From Bifidobacteriaceae bacterium (lineage in GTDB: Bacteria; Actinomycetota; Actinomycetes; Actinomycetales; Bifidobacteriaceae), in assembly GCA_022651005.1 (NCBI GenBank), contig JALCQD010000002.1, positions 62,001-126,000 of the forward strand: 64,000 bases of DNA, read 5' to 3'. Under the pieces are notes generated by a model. It saw nothing but the letters and a program-made list of their open reading frames with translations, did no database searches and was not told the DNA's origin. Of the stretch, positions 53,635 through 62,031 are shown in pieces (the stretch's first letter is position 1; every line of letters begins with the position of its first letter). The position numbers were made by a program, and so were the translations under genes.

Positions 53635-54140
53635 TTCGGCTCATGCAGGCGCGCGATCTTGACACGGTGGCACGCCTCGAAGGCGAACTTTTCACCTCCG
53701 CGTCATGGAGTCGTGCGGCGCTGGAACAGGAACTCACAGGCCCTGGCCGAACCTACCTCGTATGGACGGGAGGTTTGCCAAACGCACCCCAGAATGAGGC
53801 CAATGCGACTCCGTGCGACGCGGTTCTTGGGTATGCAGGATTGTGGTGTGCTGAACCGGGTGCTGACGCGGAAATCATGACGATCGGCGTCGATAAGCGC
53901 GCCCAGCGCTCAGGTATTGGCCGCGCACTGTTGCAAGCGCTTGTGGGAGCGGCGCACCAGCAAAGGGCGCGTCGGCTCCTGCTTGAAGTGCGCGTCGACA
54001 ATGAGCCCGCCAAAAACATGTACCGCAAGTTTGGCTTCCAGCCGATGGGATTGAGAAAACACTACTATCAGCCAGAGGACGTTGACGCAGTGACGATGAG
54101 TTTGAATCTTGAGGAATCCATGGAGGCAAATCATGAGTGA
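53631..54140 (+). CDS. rimI: Ribosomal-protein-alanine N-acetyltransferase RimI-like
   Basis: A 169-aa GNAT protein. RimI acetylates the N-terminal Ala of ribosomal protein S18; close relatives also act on other N-termini. The acetyl-CoA site is visible in AEIMTIGVDKRAQRSGIGRALLQAL, and the C-terminal VRVDNEPAKNMYRKFGFQPMGLRKHYY is typical. The GTG start overlaps the tsaB stop, and a GGAGC lies upstream. Its place between tsaB and tsaD is common in actinobacteria. Confidence 0.92.
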   Translation: MIRLMQARDLDTVARLEGELFTSASWSRAALEQELTGPGRTYLVWTGGLPNAPQNEANATPCDAVLGYAGLWCAEPGADAEIMTIGVDKRAQRSGIGRALLQALVGAAHQQRARRLLLEVRVDNEPAKNMYRKFGFQPMGLRKHYYQPEDVDAVTMSLNLEESMEANHE

Positions 54141-55179
54141 GCCGGTAGTGCTCGGAATCGAATCCACCTGTGATGAGACGGCGGCGGCGATTGTTCGCGG
54201 CCGTGAGCTTGTGTCCAATGTGGTGGCGTCCTCCATGGACGAGCATGCGCGCTACGGCGGTGTCATTCCGGAGATTGCCTCGCGCGCCCATGCCGAGGCG
54301 TTCGTTCCGGTGGTATCGCAGGCGCTCGCCGACGCACACATGGAGTTGTCTGACGTCGATGCCATTGCAGTCTCCGCAGGTCCGGGACTTGCGGGTTGCT
54401 TGGCTGTGGGTGTGTCTGGAGCGAAAGCGCTTGCGTACGCGGCCGGTAAGCCGTTGTATGGCATCAACCACGTGATTGGCCACATTGCCGTCACGCAGCT
54501 CCAGTTCGGCGCTTTTCCCACGGATACGTTGGCGCTGATCGTCTCCGGTGGGCATACCTCGCTGCTGCACGTCACTGACGTGGCGCGGCACGTGGACGTT
54601 GTGGGCACCACGCTCGACGACGCGGCGGGGGAATGTTTTGACAAAATCGCACGGCTCTTGGGCTTTCCTTACCCCGGGGGACCTCACATCGATCGGCATG
54701 CGCGGTTGGGCAATCCGAAGGCACTGCGCGTTCCTCAGGGCCTTACGCAGGGGCGCTCAGGCCATGCGCATCCGTACGATTTCAGCTTTTCCGGTGTCAA
54801 AACAGCTGTGGCGCGCTGGATTGAGGCGCAGCAGGCAGAGGGCAACGAGATTCCGGTGGACGACGTCTGCGCGTCCCTCGCAAATTCCGTTGCGGATGTT
54901 TTGAGCGAAAAAGCCGGGCGCGCCTGTGAGAAGTTTGGTTCCGATACGTTGATTGTGGGCGGTGGGTTCTCCGCCAACTCGCAGCTGCGTGACATGCTTG
55001 TGCTTAAAGGCAAACGGCACGGCATCGAGATGCGTATTCCTCAGTTGAAGCTGTGCACGGACAATGGCGCGATGGTGGCCATGTTGGGCGTCAATCTCGT
55101 GGAGGCAGGAGTGAAGCCAAGTTCTCCTGACTTCTCCATTGATTCCGCCATGCCGATGGACCAGATTGTGATGGAATAG
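54133..55179 (+). CDS. tsaD: tRNA N6-adenosine threonylcarbamoyltransferase
   Basis: TsaD transfers the threonylcarbamoyl group to A37 of tRNA. The 348-aa ASKHA enzyme has LGIESTCDETAAAIV, the metal ligands His113 and His117 in GINHVIGHIAV, and DDAAGECFDKIARLLG. The ATG at 54133 follows GGAGG and overlaps rimI by 8 nt. The stop is directly followed by an inverted copy of the tRNA-Arg 3' half (55180-55222), so the transcript of this tRNA-modifying gene ends in antisense-oriented tRNA sequence. Confidence 0.96.
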   Translation: MSEPVVLGIESTCDETAAAIVRGRELVSNVVASSMDEHARYGGVIPEIASRAHAEAFVPVVSQALADAHMELSDVDAIAVSAGPGLAGCLAVGVSGAKALAYAAGKPLYGINHVIGHIAVTQLQFGAFPTDTLALIVSGGHTSLLHVTDVARHVDVVGTTLDDAAGECFDKIARLLGFPYPGGPHIDRHARLGNPKALRVPQGLTQGRSGHAHPYDFSFSGVKTAVARWIEAQQAEGNEIPVDDVCASLANSVADVLSEKAGRACEKFGSDTLIVGGGFSANSQLRDMLVLKGKRHGIEMRIPQLKLCTDNGAMVAMLGVNLVEAGVKPSSPDFSIDSAMPMDQIVME

Positions 55180-55222
55180 GCGCCAGACAGGATTCGAACC
55201 TGCAACCTGCTGATCCGTAGTC
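55180..55222 (-). pseudogene. Inverted 3' half of tRNA-Arg (tRNA fragment)
   Basis: These 43 nt are the exact reverse complement of tRNA-Arg positions 55346-55388, from the anticodon stem to the last acceptor base. The D arm, 5' acceptor strand, discriminator and CCA are missing, so it cannot be a tRNA. Identity stops sharply at both ends. Confidence 0.92.
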
Positions 55223-55315
55223 GGTCGGTTGCGACACCCCGATTTGCGCAATACGACGTGCTGAGTTAAGGTATTCAAGTTGCTTGGAGAGGTAAGAAGC
55301 CCCATCAGGCAATAT

Positions 55316-55392
55316 GCGCCAGTAGCCCAACGGATTAGAGCAGCTGACTACGGATCAGCAGGTTGCAGGTTCGAATCCTGTCTGGCGCACCA
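55316..55392 (+). tRNA. tRNA-Arg (anticodon ACG), CCA encoded
   Basis: Acceptor GCGCCAG pairs with CTGGCGC. The anticodon stem GCTGA/TCAGC encloses CTACGGA, giving ACG (wobble A to be deaminated by TadA). The T arm is AGGTTCGAATCCT. The discriminator A is followed by a genomic CCA (55390-55392). A terminator follows. Confidence 0.96.
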
Positions 55393-55398
55393 GAGTAG

Positions 55399-55433
55399 AA
55401 GCCCTTGAGCCGCAACGGTTCAGGGGCTTTTTC
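55399..55433 (+). terminator. Terminator after tRNA-Arg
   Basis: AAGCCCTTGAGCCG pairs with CGGTTCAGGGGCTT around CAA, with a short T run after. Confidence 0.9.
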
Positions 55434-55592
55434 GTATCTTGATGGATACGGTGACACCAGCATCCTTCCTCCCCGAAAACCCTGAAAACTGAGATATTCT
55501 GGCACAACGACCGCGTTGAAAACTGTAGGGAAAGCGCGGATGGAGAGAATTCAGAGAGACGAGAATTCGGGAGTCGGGAGAGAACGAACACG

Positions 55593-56108
55593 ATGTCCAG
55601 ATCCAAAACCCTGATCGTGATGGGCAATGCTTTTGCTGCATTGGAGACGCTTGTCGCCGGTTTCATTATCTTCGGTCTTCAGGTGCCGGGAATCTATGCC
55701 ACTGCATACAGCGAAGGCAATCTCACCGATGCGTACTCCGCCATTCTCATTACTGGCATTCCCTTCGTGCTCTGCCTTGTCGGTCAGATCGTCAATTGGG
55801 TTGGTCTCACCAAAATCGACGGCATCAATCGTCAACGCTGGACAATGTGGTTTCTTGTCATCGGAATCTTGACGCTCGCCGTCAATCCCATCTCTGGCAT
55901 TTTGTACATCGTAGCTTTCACCTATGCAAACCGCGAACAAAGATCCCCAAGTCCCGCTGGAGTAAACGGCAGTCTTGGCAACGCCACACTCGCAAAAATG
56001 CCGCGTATCAACGACTGGACGCTTCAATCAAATCTGGAGGATTTACGCGACTGGCGCGTTCTTTCGGATACCGAGGCGATGAGTGTACGGAACGAGTTGC
56101 AGATATGA
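55593..56108 (+). CDS. Hypothetical membrane protein upstream of the XpaC/TelA genes
   Basis: A 171-aa protein with three or four membrane helices (IVMGNAFAALETLVAGFIIF, ILITGIPFVLCLVGQIVNWV, WFLVIGILTLAVNPISGILY) and a ~55-residue cytoplasmic tail with a Trp-containing motif (INDWTLQSNLEDLRDWRVL). I do not recognise it. The stop overlaps the next gene by ATGA, so it is probably part of the same functional unit as the XpaC-like and TelA proteins. Confidence 0.8.
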   Translation: MSRSKTLIVMGNAFAALETLVAGFIIFGLQVPGIYATAYSEGNLTDAYSAILITGIPFVLCLVGQIVNWVGLTKIDGINRQRWTMWFLVIGILTLAVNPISGILYIVAFTYANREQRSPSPAGVNGSLGNATLAKMPRINDWTLQSNLEDLRDWRVLSDTEAMSVRNELQI

Positions 56109-57871
56109 GGGGATCTAGCGGAAAGGGCACCCCTCGATATCGCGCGCCAAAGCTTCCCACGGCCAAGAAAAACGCACGCAATAAGCTGCTCATCTCTCTT
56201 CTCATTGTGGCGGGCGTGGTTGTGCTCGGCTCTCTGCGGCTGTTCGCAGGGCTGGACACTGCCGGCCAGATTTACGCAACCATCTTCATTCTCCTCTGTG
56301 CCGTTGCCTACCAAGTGGTATCGCGGAGCGTGCGCGACGCAAATACCACGCGAAAATACGATCCCGATGCGCTGTATGAATCGGAAGTGACTGCTCTTCG
56401 TCAGGAGGGCAAGGAGTATTCGCAGGAGCAGGTGGCGCGCTTCGTGAAGGCGCAGTTCACCCAAAGTGACGTGGAGACGTTCCAGAAGAATCTCACCGAG
56501 GCAAGCGAAACTGTGCTCACTTGGGAGTTCGCAGTGCGCCAGTCAGGGTATCTCACGCTCATAGAGGCGGCGACGCACGGTCTCGATTCCGCTAAGAAAA
56601 TTATTGACGACATCCGGCAGCATCCGCGGAAGATGCTGAAATACGGCGACTTCTTATACACAGCGCTTCCAAACGTGTCCACAGTGAGTGTTGAGTTCTT
56701 AGATCTGACTCAGAACCAGAGGGAGGCACAGCAGGCTACTCTGACTCTCATCAAGAAGCAGTCTGAGGAAATTGCGCAGATGTATGAGTCCGTGCAGCTG
56801 GCGGACGTTCAGGAGGCGGTGAGGGAGTCAGGCGCGTCTTTTGTCGGGAGCAGCATGGCGGAATCCTTGGCGCACATGAAGTCGCAGACCGAGGCCGAAG
56901 AGACGCCCGTGGATGCCGAGTTTACCAAGGTGCAGCAGACGCTTGCCGATGCGAACGCTGACGGCACTCCCTTCGGCGCGCTGAAGTCAGGGCCGTCTCA
57001 GTCGCGAGATGAGCTTCATCAGCAAGAGCGGACGGTCGATACCCTCGCCGTGGCTCTCGTGCTCGGGGGTCTGGGAGCCGTATGGACTCCCTCGTTCTTT
57101 GCGATTTTTTGTGGTGTTGCTGCGATCGCGGCAATGCTTTTTGCTGTGTTTTCCAGCTTCCGTGTTCTGCGCGTCTTCACGTGGTTGATGGTTGCGAGCG
57201 TCGTGGTGCTTTCCGCTGTGACCTTTGTGGGATATGCCCAGCAGGTTCAACGTAATGCCGTTGCTCACAGTCTGGGGAAGGGCGATGAGACTCGTCTGAC
57301 AGTTGAGGAACAGATGGCGGCAGTGAGCACAGACAAGGCCAAGGCGTGGACCATGGAAGATTTTATGGCCCTGGATATCAATGACACCAGCGGGTACGGA
57401 GGGACAGGCCTTCTGGACGTTCTCAGAGTCCACGGTGCTCCGATTGGTGGTGTGTGGGGAGAGATTGGCGGGACTCGGCAGATGGAGTATCCGCAGAATC
57501 CACGTACCTATAACTTCACGGAGGCGAACGTTGATTTCAGCGTGGTCGACGGCAATCTCATCGACAAGATGGAGGACGGTCTCGGCACTCAGCTTCCTTT
57601 TAATTGGACATCGGAGGAATGCGATTCCTATGCGACTCTGGGGACGGCAAAGAGCTGGAAAAACGCGGTATCTTTTGCCCAGATCACTGCGAAACATGGA
57701 GATCCCAGCCATGTGGAAGTCACGCGGCAACAGGACAACTCGGTGAGTTTTTACACGACGTATTACAGTGATATCGATTTTGATGACAGCACCAAAACCG
57801 TGAGTCTTGGGTATACCAAAACTGCCCCCGACGACTACCGCTTGACATCATGCAGCACGTCGAATTTCTAA
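56105..57871 (+). CDS. XpaC-like membrane protein with C-terminal extension
   Basis: The 588-aa protein starts with two membrane helices (~28-72), then a helical region (KYDPDALYESEVTALRQEG to about residue 260) that resembles the XpaC / 5-bromo-4-chloroindolyl phosphate hydrolysis family, usual partner of TelA. The second half is additional: three more helices (~312-378) and an extracytoplasmic domain with two similar segments (LLDVLRVHGAPIGGVWGE and AQITAKHGDPSHVEV), reminding me of SmpA/BLIP-type repeats. Such a fusion is not typical of XpaC. The start is the ATG at 56105 overlapping the upstream stop; the open frame reaches 55796. Confidence 0.78.
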   Translation: MRGSSGKGTPRYRAPKLPTAKKNARNKLLISLLIVAGVVVLGSLRLFAGLDTAGQIYATIFILLCAVAYQVVSRSVRDANTTRKYDPDALYESEVTALRQEGKEYSQEQVARFVKAQFTQSDVETFQKNLTEASETVLTWEFAVRQSGYLTLIEAATHGLDSAKKIIDDIRQHPRKMLKYGDFLYTALPNVSTVSVEFLDLTQNQREAQQATLTLIKKQSEEIAQMYESVQLADVQEAVRESGASFVGSSMAESLAHMKSQTEAEETPVDAEFTKVQQTLADANADGTPFGALKSGPSQSRDELHQQERTVDTLAVALVLGGLGAVWTPSFFAIFCGVAAIAAMLFAVFSSFRVLRVFTWLMVASVVVLSAVTFVGYAQQVQRNAVAHSLGKGDETRLTVEEQMAAVSTDKAKAWTMEDFMALDINDTSGYGGTGLLDVLRVHGAPIGGVWGEIGGTRQMEYPQNPRTYNFTEANVDFSVVDGNLIDKMEDGLGTQLPFNWTSEECDSYATLGTAKSWKNAVSFAQITAKHGDPSHVEVTRQQDNSVSFYTTYYSDIDFDDSTKTVSLGYTKTAPDDYRLTSCSTSNF

Positions 57872-57902
57872 AATAAACCTCAATAATTTTCAAGGAGAGA
57901 AG

Positions 57903-59063
57903 ATGGAGAACACGGAGCAGCAGAGTAGCGGTCGTAGTGGGGACGAGGCCATGGCCGAGGTTCCGCAGCAGGCCCCAACGAGTGCATTGTCGAGTCTAGA
58001 TGCGGCTGACGCAGCAAGAGCGCACGAGCTTGCGACAACGTTGAAGCAGGAGAAACAGGAGTCCATCTCTGCGTACGGCCACGACGCTCAGAAGGACATC
58101 ACTGAATTCTCGAGCCAGGTGCTCTCCAAAGTTGCGTCGAAGGATTTGGGCGAGGTGGGCACCACACTCACCGACCTCATGTATAACCTCAAGAGCTCCG
58201 ATCCTTCGGAGCTCATGGAGAAAGACAATCTCCTCGAGAAACTGTTCAAGCGCGCAAAGAAGTCGATTTTCGACATCACGGCGAAGTATCAGAAGATCGA
58301 TGCCAGCGTTGACAAGATTTCCGCTCGTCTCGATGGTCAGAGCCAGCAGCTGAGTGACGACAACACGATGCTCGACGAGCTTTACTCGCGGAACTTCGAA
58401 TTCTTCAAGCAGCTCAACGTGTATATAGCGGGAGCGGAAATCAAGTTGGCGGCGCTGGACGCAGTAGATATTCCTGCGGCTCGCGCAGCCGTTGCCGCCG
58501 GTTCGGATCTCATGGCGGCGCAGCAGCTCTCAGATCTCACTGCTTTCCAAAACCGTCTCGAGAAGCGCAAGTACGACCTCGAGCTCACACGGCAGATCAC
58601 GATTCATCAGGCTCCGCAGATTCGCTTGATTCAGAACACGAACCGTGAGCTCACCGACAAGATTTCCTCATCCATCAATACCGCCATTCCGTTGTGGAAG
58701 AATCAGCTGACTGTGGCGTTGACTCTGCTTAATCAGCGCGAGGCACTTGCCAGTCAGCGCATGGTTTCGGATACCACGAATGCGCTGCTGCAGAAGAATT
58801 CTGAGATGCTCAAGACCTCTGCCATCGCAGCTGCGAATGAGAATGAACGCGGCGTGGTCGATCTCGAGTCGCTGAAGAAGACGCAGGCTGACCTCATCGA
58901 CACCATCGAACAGACACTTCAGATTCAGGCGGCAGGCGCGGCCAAGCGCAAGCAGTCCGAAGCGGAACTGACACAGCTTGAGGCTGATTTGAAGGCCAAA
59001 CTTGTGGAGATCAGCGGGGGAGCGGAGTCCGGATCCGCAAGTGCGAGCGCAGCAACGGAGTAA
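57903..59063 (+). CDS. TelA/KlaA-family toxic anion resistance protein
   Basis: A 386-aa helical cytoplasmic protein of the TelA family (tellurite resistance, also cell-envelope stress). Recognisable parts are KLFKRAKKSIFDITAKYQKI, QLNVYIAGAEIKL, LEKRKYDLELTRQITIHQAP, QIRLIQNTNRELTDKI, and the IPLWKNQLTVALTL stretch. N- and C-terminal ends are Ala/Ser/Glu-rich. AAGGAGAG precedes the ATG. It follows the XpaC-like gene by 31 nt, and this pairing is the known genomic partner arrangement. Confidence 0.9.
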   Translation: MENTEQQSSGRSGDEAMAEVPQQAPTSALSSLDAADAARAHELATTLKQEKQESISAYGHDAQKDITEFSSQVLSKVASKDLGEVGTTLTDLMYNLKSSDPSELMEKDNLLEKLFKRAKKSIFDITAKYQKIDASVDKISARLDGQSQQLSDDNTMLDELYSRNFEFFKQLNVYIAGAEIKLAALDAVDIPAARAAVAAGSDLMAAQQLSDLTAFQNRLEKRKYDLELTRQITIHQAPQIRLIQNTNRELTDKISSSINTAIPLWKNQLTVALTLLNQREALASQRMVSDTTNALLQKNSEMLKTSAIAAANENERGVVDLESLKKTQADLIDTIEQTLQIQAAGAAKRKQSEAELTQLEADLKAKLVEISGGAESGSASASAATE

Positions 59064-59194
59064 CGCCCCGCGGAGCGAGTGGCAGCAGACCCTCTGACGT
59101 GCAATTTTCCGCGCAGAGCACGCGATTGTGCGCTGCGCGACTCCTCGGGTAAAATCATCTGCGGCAGTACGCACACCGAGGGGACTGATTCGCC

Positions 59195-60448
59195 ATGACA
59201 TCGCCGAAAACCGATGCCGAACCCACCGCACGCTCCCTTTCCCGTATTCTTCGTGGTATCGCCTATTCTGATCGCGCCTCGGGCTTGCTCATGATGGCGT
59301 GCGCCGCGCTCGGTCTGCTGCTCATGAACATACCGCTGACGGCCGCGCCGCTCCATCACTTCAGCGAAATCAGCGTCGGCATTCCGTGGACGAACATCGT
59401 TCTGCCCATCAGCGAGTGGGCGCAAGACGGTCTGCTGACTGTATTCTTCCTCGTCGTGGGGCTGGATCTCAAACAGGAACTGACAACCGGCTCGCTCGCC
59501 AATCCGCGCAAGGCCGCCGTGCCCATGCTGGCAGCCGTCGGTGGCATGATTGCACCGCCGCTCGTCTTCCTCGCCGTCACTGGAATCTTCCACGCCAATG
59601 GTGCTGTTCCCGATTTTTCGGTGATCGAACGCGGCTGGGCCGTTCCCACGGCCACTGATATCGCCTTCTCTCTTGCCGTGCTGGCGCTGTTTGCCCGGGG
59701 ACTTCCGGGTGCCATCCGTGCCTTCCTCATGACGCTGGCCACGGTGGACGATCTCCTGGGCATCCTGCTCATCGCCGTGCTCTTCAGCTCATTCGGTCAG
59801 TGGTACTGGTTCGTGGGGCTGGTGGCGTGTGCGGTGGCGTGGTATTTCCTGTGCAGACTACGTAAGGTGCCGTGGGTGCTCGTGGGAGCCTTGGGGCTTC
59901 TCACGTGGGTCATGATGTTCGAAGCGGGCATTCATCCCACGCTGTCGGGCGTGTTGGTGGGTCTGCTGACGCCTTCGCGTGAGATGCATGGCGAGGCCAC
60001 TCCGCGCGCCGAACGCTATCACGACCGACTTGTACCCGTTTCCGCTCTCATCGCGCTGCCGATCTTCGCATTCTTCGCAACGGGCATCAGCTTGCACGGC
60101 ATGAGTGTGGCCGTTCTGGCATCGCCGCTGGTGCTGGGGCTGGTGCTGGCGTTGGTAGTGGGCAAGCCGCTGGGCATCATGGCCGTGTCATGGGCGGCAG
60201 TGCACTTTGGAAGGCTCAAGCTCGCCGATGGCCTGCGCGTGCGTGATCTCATCGGGCTGGCGTGCGCCTGTGGCATCGGGTTCACCGTATCGTTCCTCAT
60301 CGCGTCGCTTGCGTTCAATGGGTCAATTTTCACTGGAGAGGCGCGGCTCGCGGTGTTGTTGGGATCGCTTATTTCAGCGGCGATTGCAGGCATCGTGTTC
60401 TCGTGGCAGTCGCGAGTTTTTGCGTCGCGCCGCAATCTGCAGCAATGA
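59195..60448 (+). CDS. nhaA: Na+/H+ antiporter NhaA
   Basis: NhaA exports Na+ (or Li+) in exchange for protons and controls cytoplasmic pH. The 417-aa protein has about 11-12 membrane helices. The transport aspartates are in the LATVDDLLGILLIAV segment (equivalent to Asp163/164 of E. coli), with the PTATDIAFSLAVLALF assembly motif before it. The ATG at 59195 has GAGGGGA about 11 nt upstream. No NhaR-type regulator is adjacent. Confidence 0.94.
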   Translation: MTSPKTDAEPTARSLSRILRGIAYSDRASGLLMMACAALGLLLMNIPLTAAPLHHFSEISVGIPWTNIVLPISEWAQDGLLTVFFLVVGLDLKQELTTGSLANPRKAAVPMLAAVGGMIAPPLVFLAVTGIFHANGAVPDFSVIERGWAVPTATDIAFSLAVLALFARGLPGAIRAFLMTLATVDDLLGILLIAVLFSSFGQWYWFVGLVACAVAWYFLCRLRKVPWVLVGALGLLTWVMMFEAGIHPTLSGVLVGLLTPSREMHGEATPRAERYHDRLVPVSALIALPIFAFFATGISLHGMSVAVLASPLVLGLVLALVVGKPLGIMAVSWAAVHFGRLKLADGLRVRDLIGLACACGIGFTVSFLIASLAFNGSIFTGEARLAVLLGSLISAAIAGIVFSWQSRVFASRRNLQQ

Positions 60449-60488
60449 TTCGCGCTTCACGGCAATAATCGTGGGCGATAATGGAACC

Positions 60489-61265
60489 ATGAGTCAAGAA
60501 GATACACAAGCAAAGAGTGCGCAGGGACTCGACCAGACGTATCACCGCGGTCCCGTGATCCTGCGCGGCAAGATGATTCCGGAGGACACCACTTCCGGGA
60601 ACCTTCTGAACGAGGAAGAAGATACCGACTGGCTCCACATGGATCCGTGGCGCGTGCTGCGCATCCAGGCGGAATTCGTGGATGGTTTCGGGGCGCTCGC
60701 GGAGCTGGGGCATGCGGTCACCATTTTCGGTTCTGCGCGGACTGCTGCCACTGATCAGTATTACAAGGCTGCCGAAAAAATGGGGCGCATGCTGGCGGAA
60801 CGCAATACCGCCGTAATTACGGGAGGTGGCCCCGGCATCATGGAGGCAGCCAACAAGGGTGCGGCGCTGGCCGGCGGCACGTCCGTTGGACTGGGAATAG
60901 AACTTCCCAATGAACAGGGTCTCAACGAATACGTGAATCTTGGTCTCATTCTGCGCTACTTCTTCGTGCGCAAGACCATGTTTGTGAAGTATTCTTCAGG
61001 AGCCATCGTGTGCCCGGGCGGCTTCGGGACCATGGACGAGCTCTTTGAAGTGCTCACCCTCGTGCAGACGCACAAAGTGAAGCACATGCCCATGGTGCTG
61101 TTCGGTTCTGAATACTGGCGCGGAATGTTTGACTGGATTCACGGCACGTTGGAGCCGCACCACATGATCTCGCCGCTGGATCCGAATCTGATGTTTGTCA
61201 CCGATGACCCGGATGAGGCTGTTGCCACGGTGCTCGGTGATATTGAGCCAGGGCGCATCGACTGA
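60489..61265 (+). CDS. LOG-family protein (TIGR00730, cytokinin riboside monophosphate phosphoribohydrolase-like)
   Basis: A 258-aa Rossmann-fold protein. The two defining motifs are GGGPGIMEAANKGA (112-125) and PGGFGTMDE (176-184), with the catalytic Arg/Glu. LOG proteins cleave ribose monophosphate from nucleotides; bacterial functions vary (nucleotide 5'-monophosphate nucleosidase). No good ribosome site lies before the ATG; the transcript may be leaderless or start at a GTG at 60471. It is convergent with the O-methyltransferase and separated by a bidirectional terminator. Confidence 0.9.
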   Translation: MSQEDTQAKSAQGLDQTYHRGPVILRGKMIPEDTTSGNLLNEEEDTDWLHMDPWRVLRIQAEFVDGFGALAELGHAVTIFGSARTAATDQYYKAAEKMGRMLAERNTAVITGGGPGIMEAANKGAALAGGTSVGLGIELPNEQGLNEYVNLGLILRYFFVRKTMFVKYSSGAIVCPGGFGTMDELFEVLTLVQTHKVKHMPMVLFGSEYWRGMFDWIHGTLEPHHMISPLDPNLMFVTDDPDEAVATVLGDIEPGRID

Positions 61266-61274
61266 AGAGCACGC

Positions 61275-61328
61275 AATAAAGCGCATTGGAGTGGATTGGG
61301 TATAACGGTCCACCCGAATGCGCTTTCA
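61275..61328. terminator. Bidirectional terminator between convergent genes
   Basis: AAAGCGCATT (61278-61287) pairs with AATGCGCTTT (61317-61326), with TGGA/TCCA further inside. AATAAA and CTTTC flank it. Confidence 0.85.
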
Positions 61329-61357
61329 CCTCGGATGTCGGATGAGAGTATGGGGCT

Positions 61358-62026
61358 TTACTTGCGCAGAGCGAGCGCGATGCCGGTTCCCACGGGAATC
61401 AGTGACGTGGTGAATTCCTCATCGTCCTTGAGCTCGTCGAGCACGCCGCGCAGCGCCACCGCCTTGTCGCTGCGGTCAGCGGGATTGGTGAGGCCGCCGT
61501 CGGGATTGTGATGCAGAGCCAGCGCGTCGGTGACGATGAGCGCGCCGCCCTTGCGCAGGAGTCTTGCCGCTGAGGCGTAAGCGGGCTGATAGTTGCTTGC
61601 CTCGCCTGTAATCACCATGACGTCGTAGTCGTCGGCGTTGAGCTTGCTGAGGTACTCATCCACGGACGCGTTGACAACGCGCAGCTTGGTCTTCATGTGA
61701 TCCTGAACCCTGCCGAATGTGGCACGGATGATGTCGGCTCCCTTTGCCGTTGAATCAACGACGGTGAGGATGCCCTCGCCGCTCAGCGCCTCGATGAGAC
61801 GCTCGGTTTCTACGAGTGAACCAGTGCCGAGCAGGATAACCGATTCTGCGTTCACGCTCTGTGCCATGACGCTCAGGAAGCGTGCCTGTGCGGCAGAGCC
61901 CTGGCGGAATCCAGCGTCGGCGCCGCGGCGACGGGTGTCCTTGAGGAGATCATTTTCGCCCGATAGCGATTCCTTCTCAATGAATTGCCAAGCCTTTGCG
62001 GTGTTCTCGAAGTCTGTGTTGTTCAT
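61358..62026 (-). CDS. O-methyltransferase family protein
   Basis: A 222-aa SAM-dependent enzyme of the catechol O-methyltransferase-like class 3. The SAM site is in SVILLGTGSLVETERLIEAL, with the acid in LTVVDSTAKGADIIRATF; the metal-binding part is VITGEASNYQPAY and ALIVTDALAL. The lysine/aspartate set for metal coordination seems incomplete, so activity is uncertain. The ATG at 62026 follows GTGAGGAT. Actinobacterial homologs (e.g. Rv1220c type) are of unknown substrate. It follows sdhB by 5 nt on the same strand. Confidence 0.85.
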   Translation of the reverse strand: MNNTDFENTAKAWQFIEKESLSGENDLLKDTRRRGADAGFRQGSAAQARFLSVMAQSVNAESVILLGTGSLVETERLIEALSGEGILTVVDSTAKGADIIRATFGRVQDHMKTKLRVVNASVDEYLSKLNADDYDVMVITGEASNYQPAYASAARLLRKGGALIVTDALALHHNPDGGLTNPADRSDKAVALRGVLDELKDDEEFTTSLIPVGTGIALALRK

Positions 62027-62031
62027 GATCC

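Noticed and set aside
55180-55247. A second, minus-strand tRNA-Arg gene
   Set aside because: Only the 3' half matches. The D arm and 5' acceptor strand are missing.
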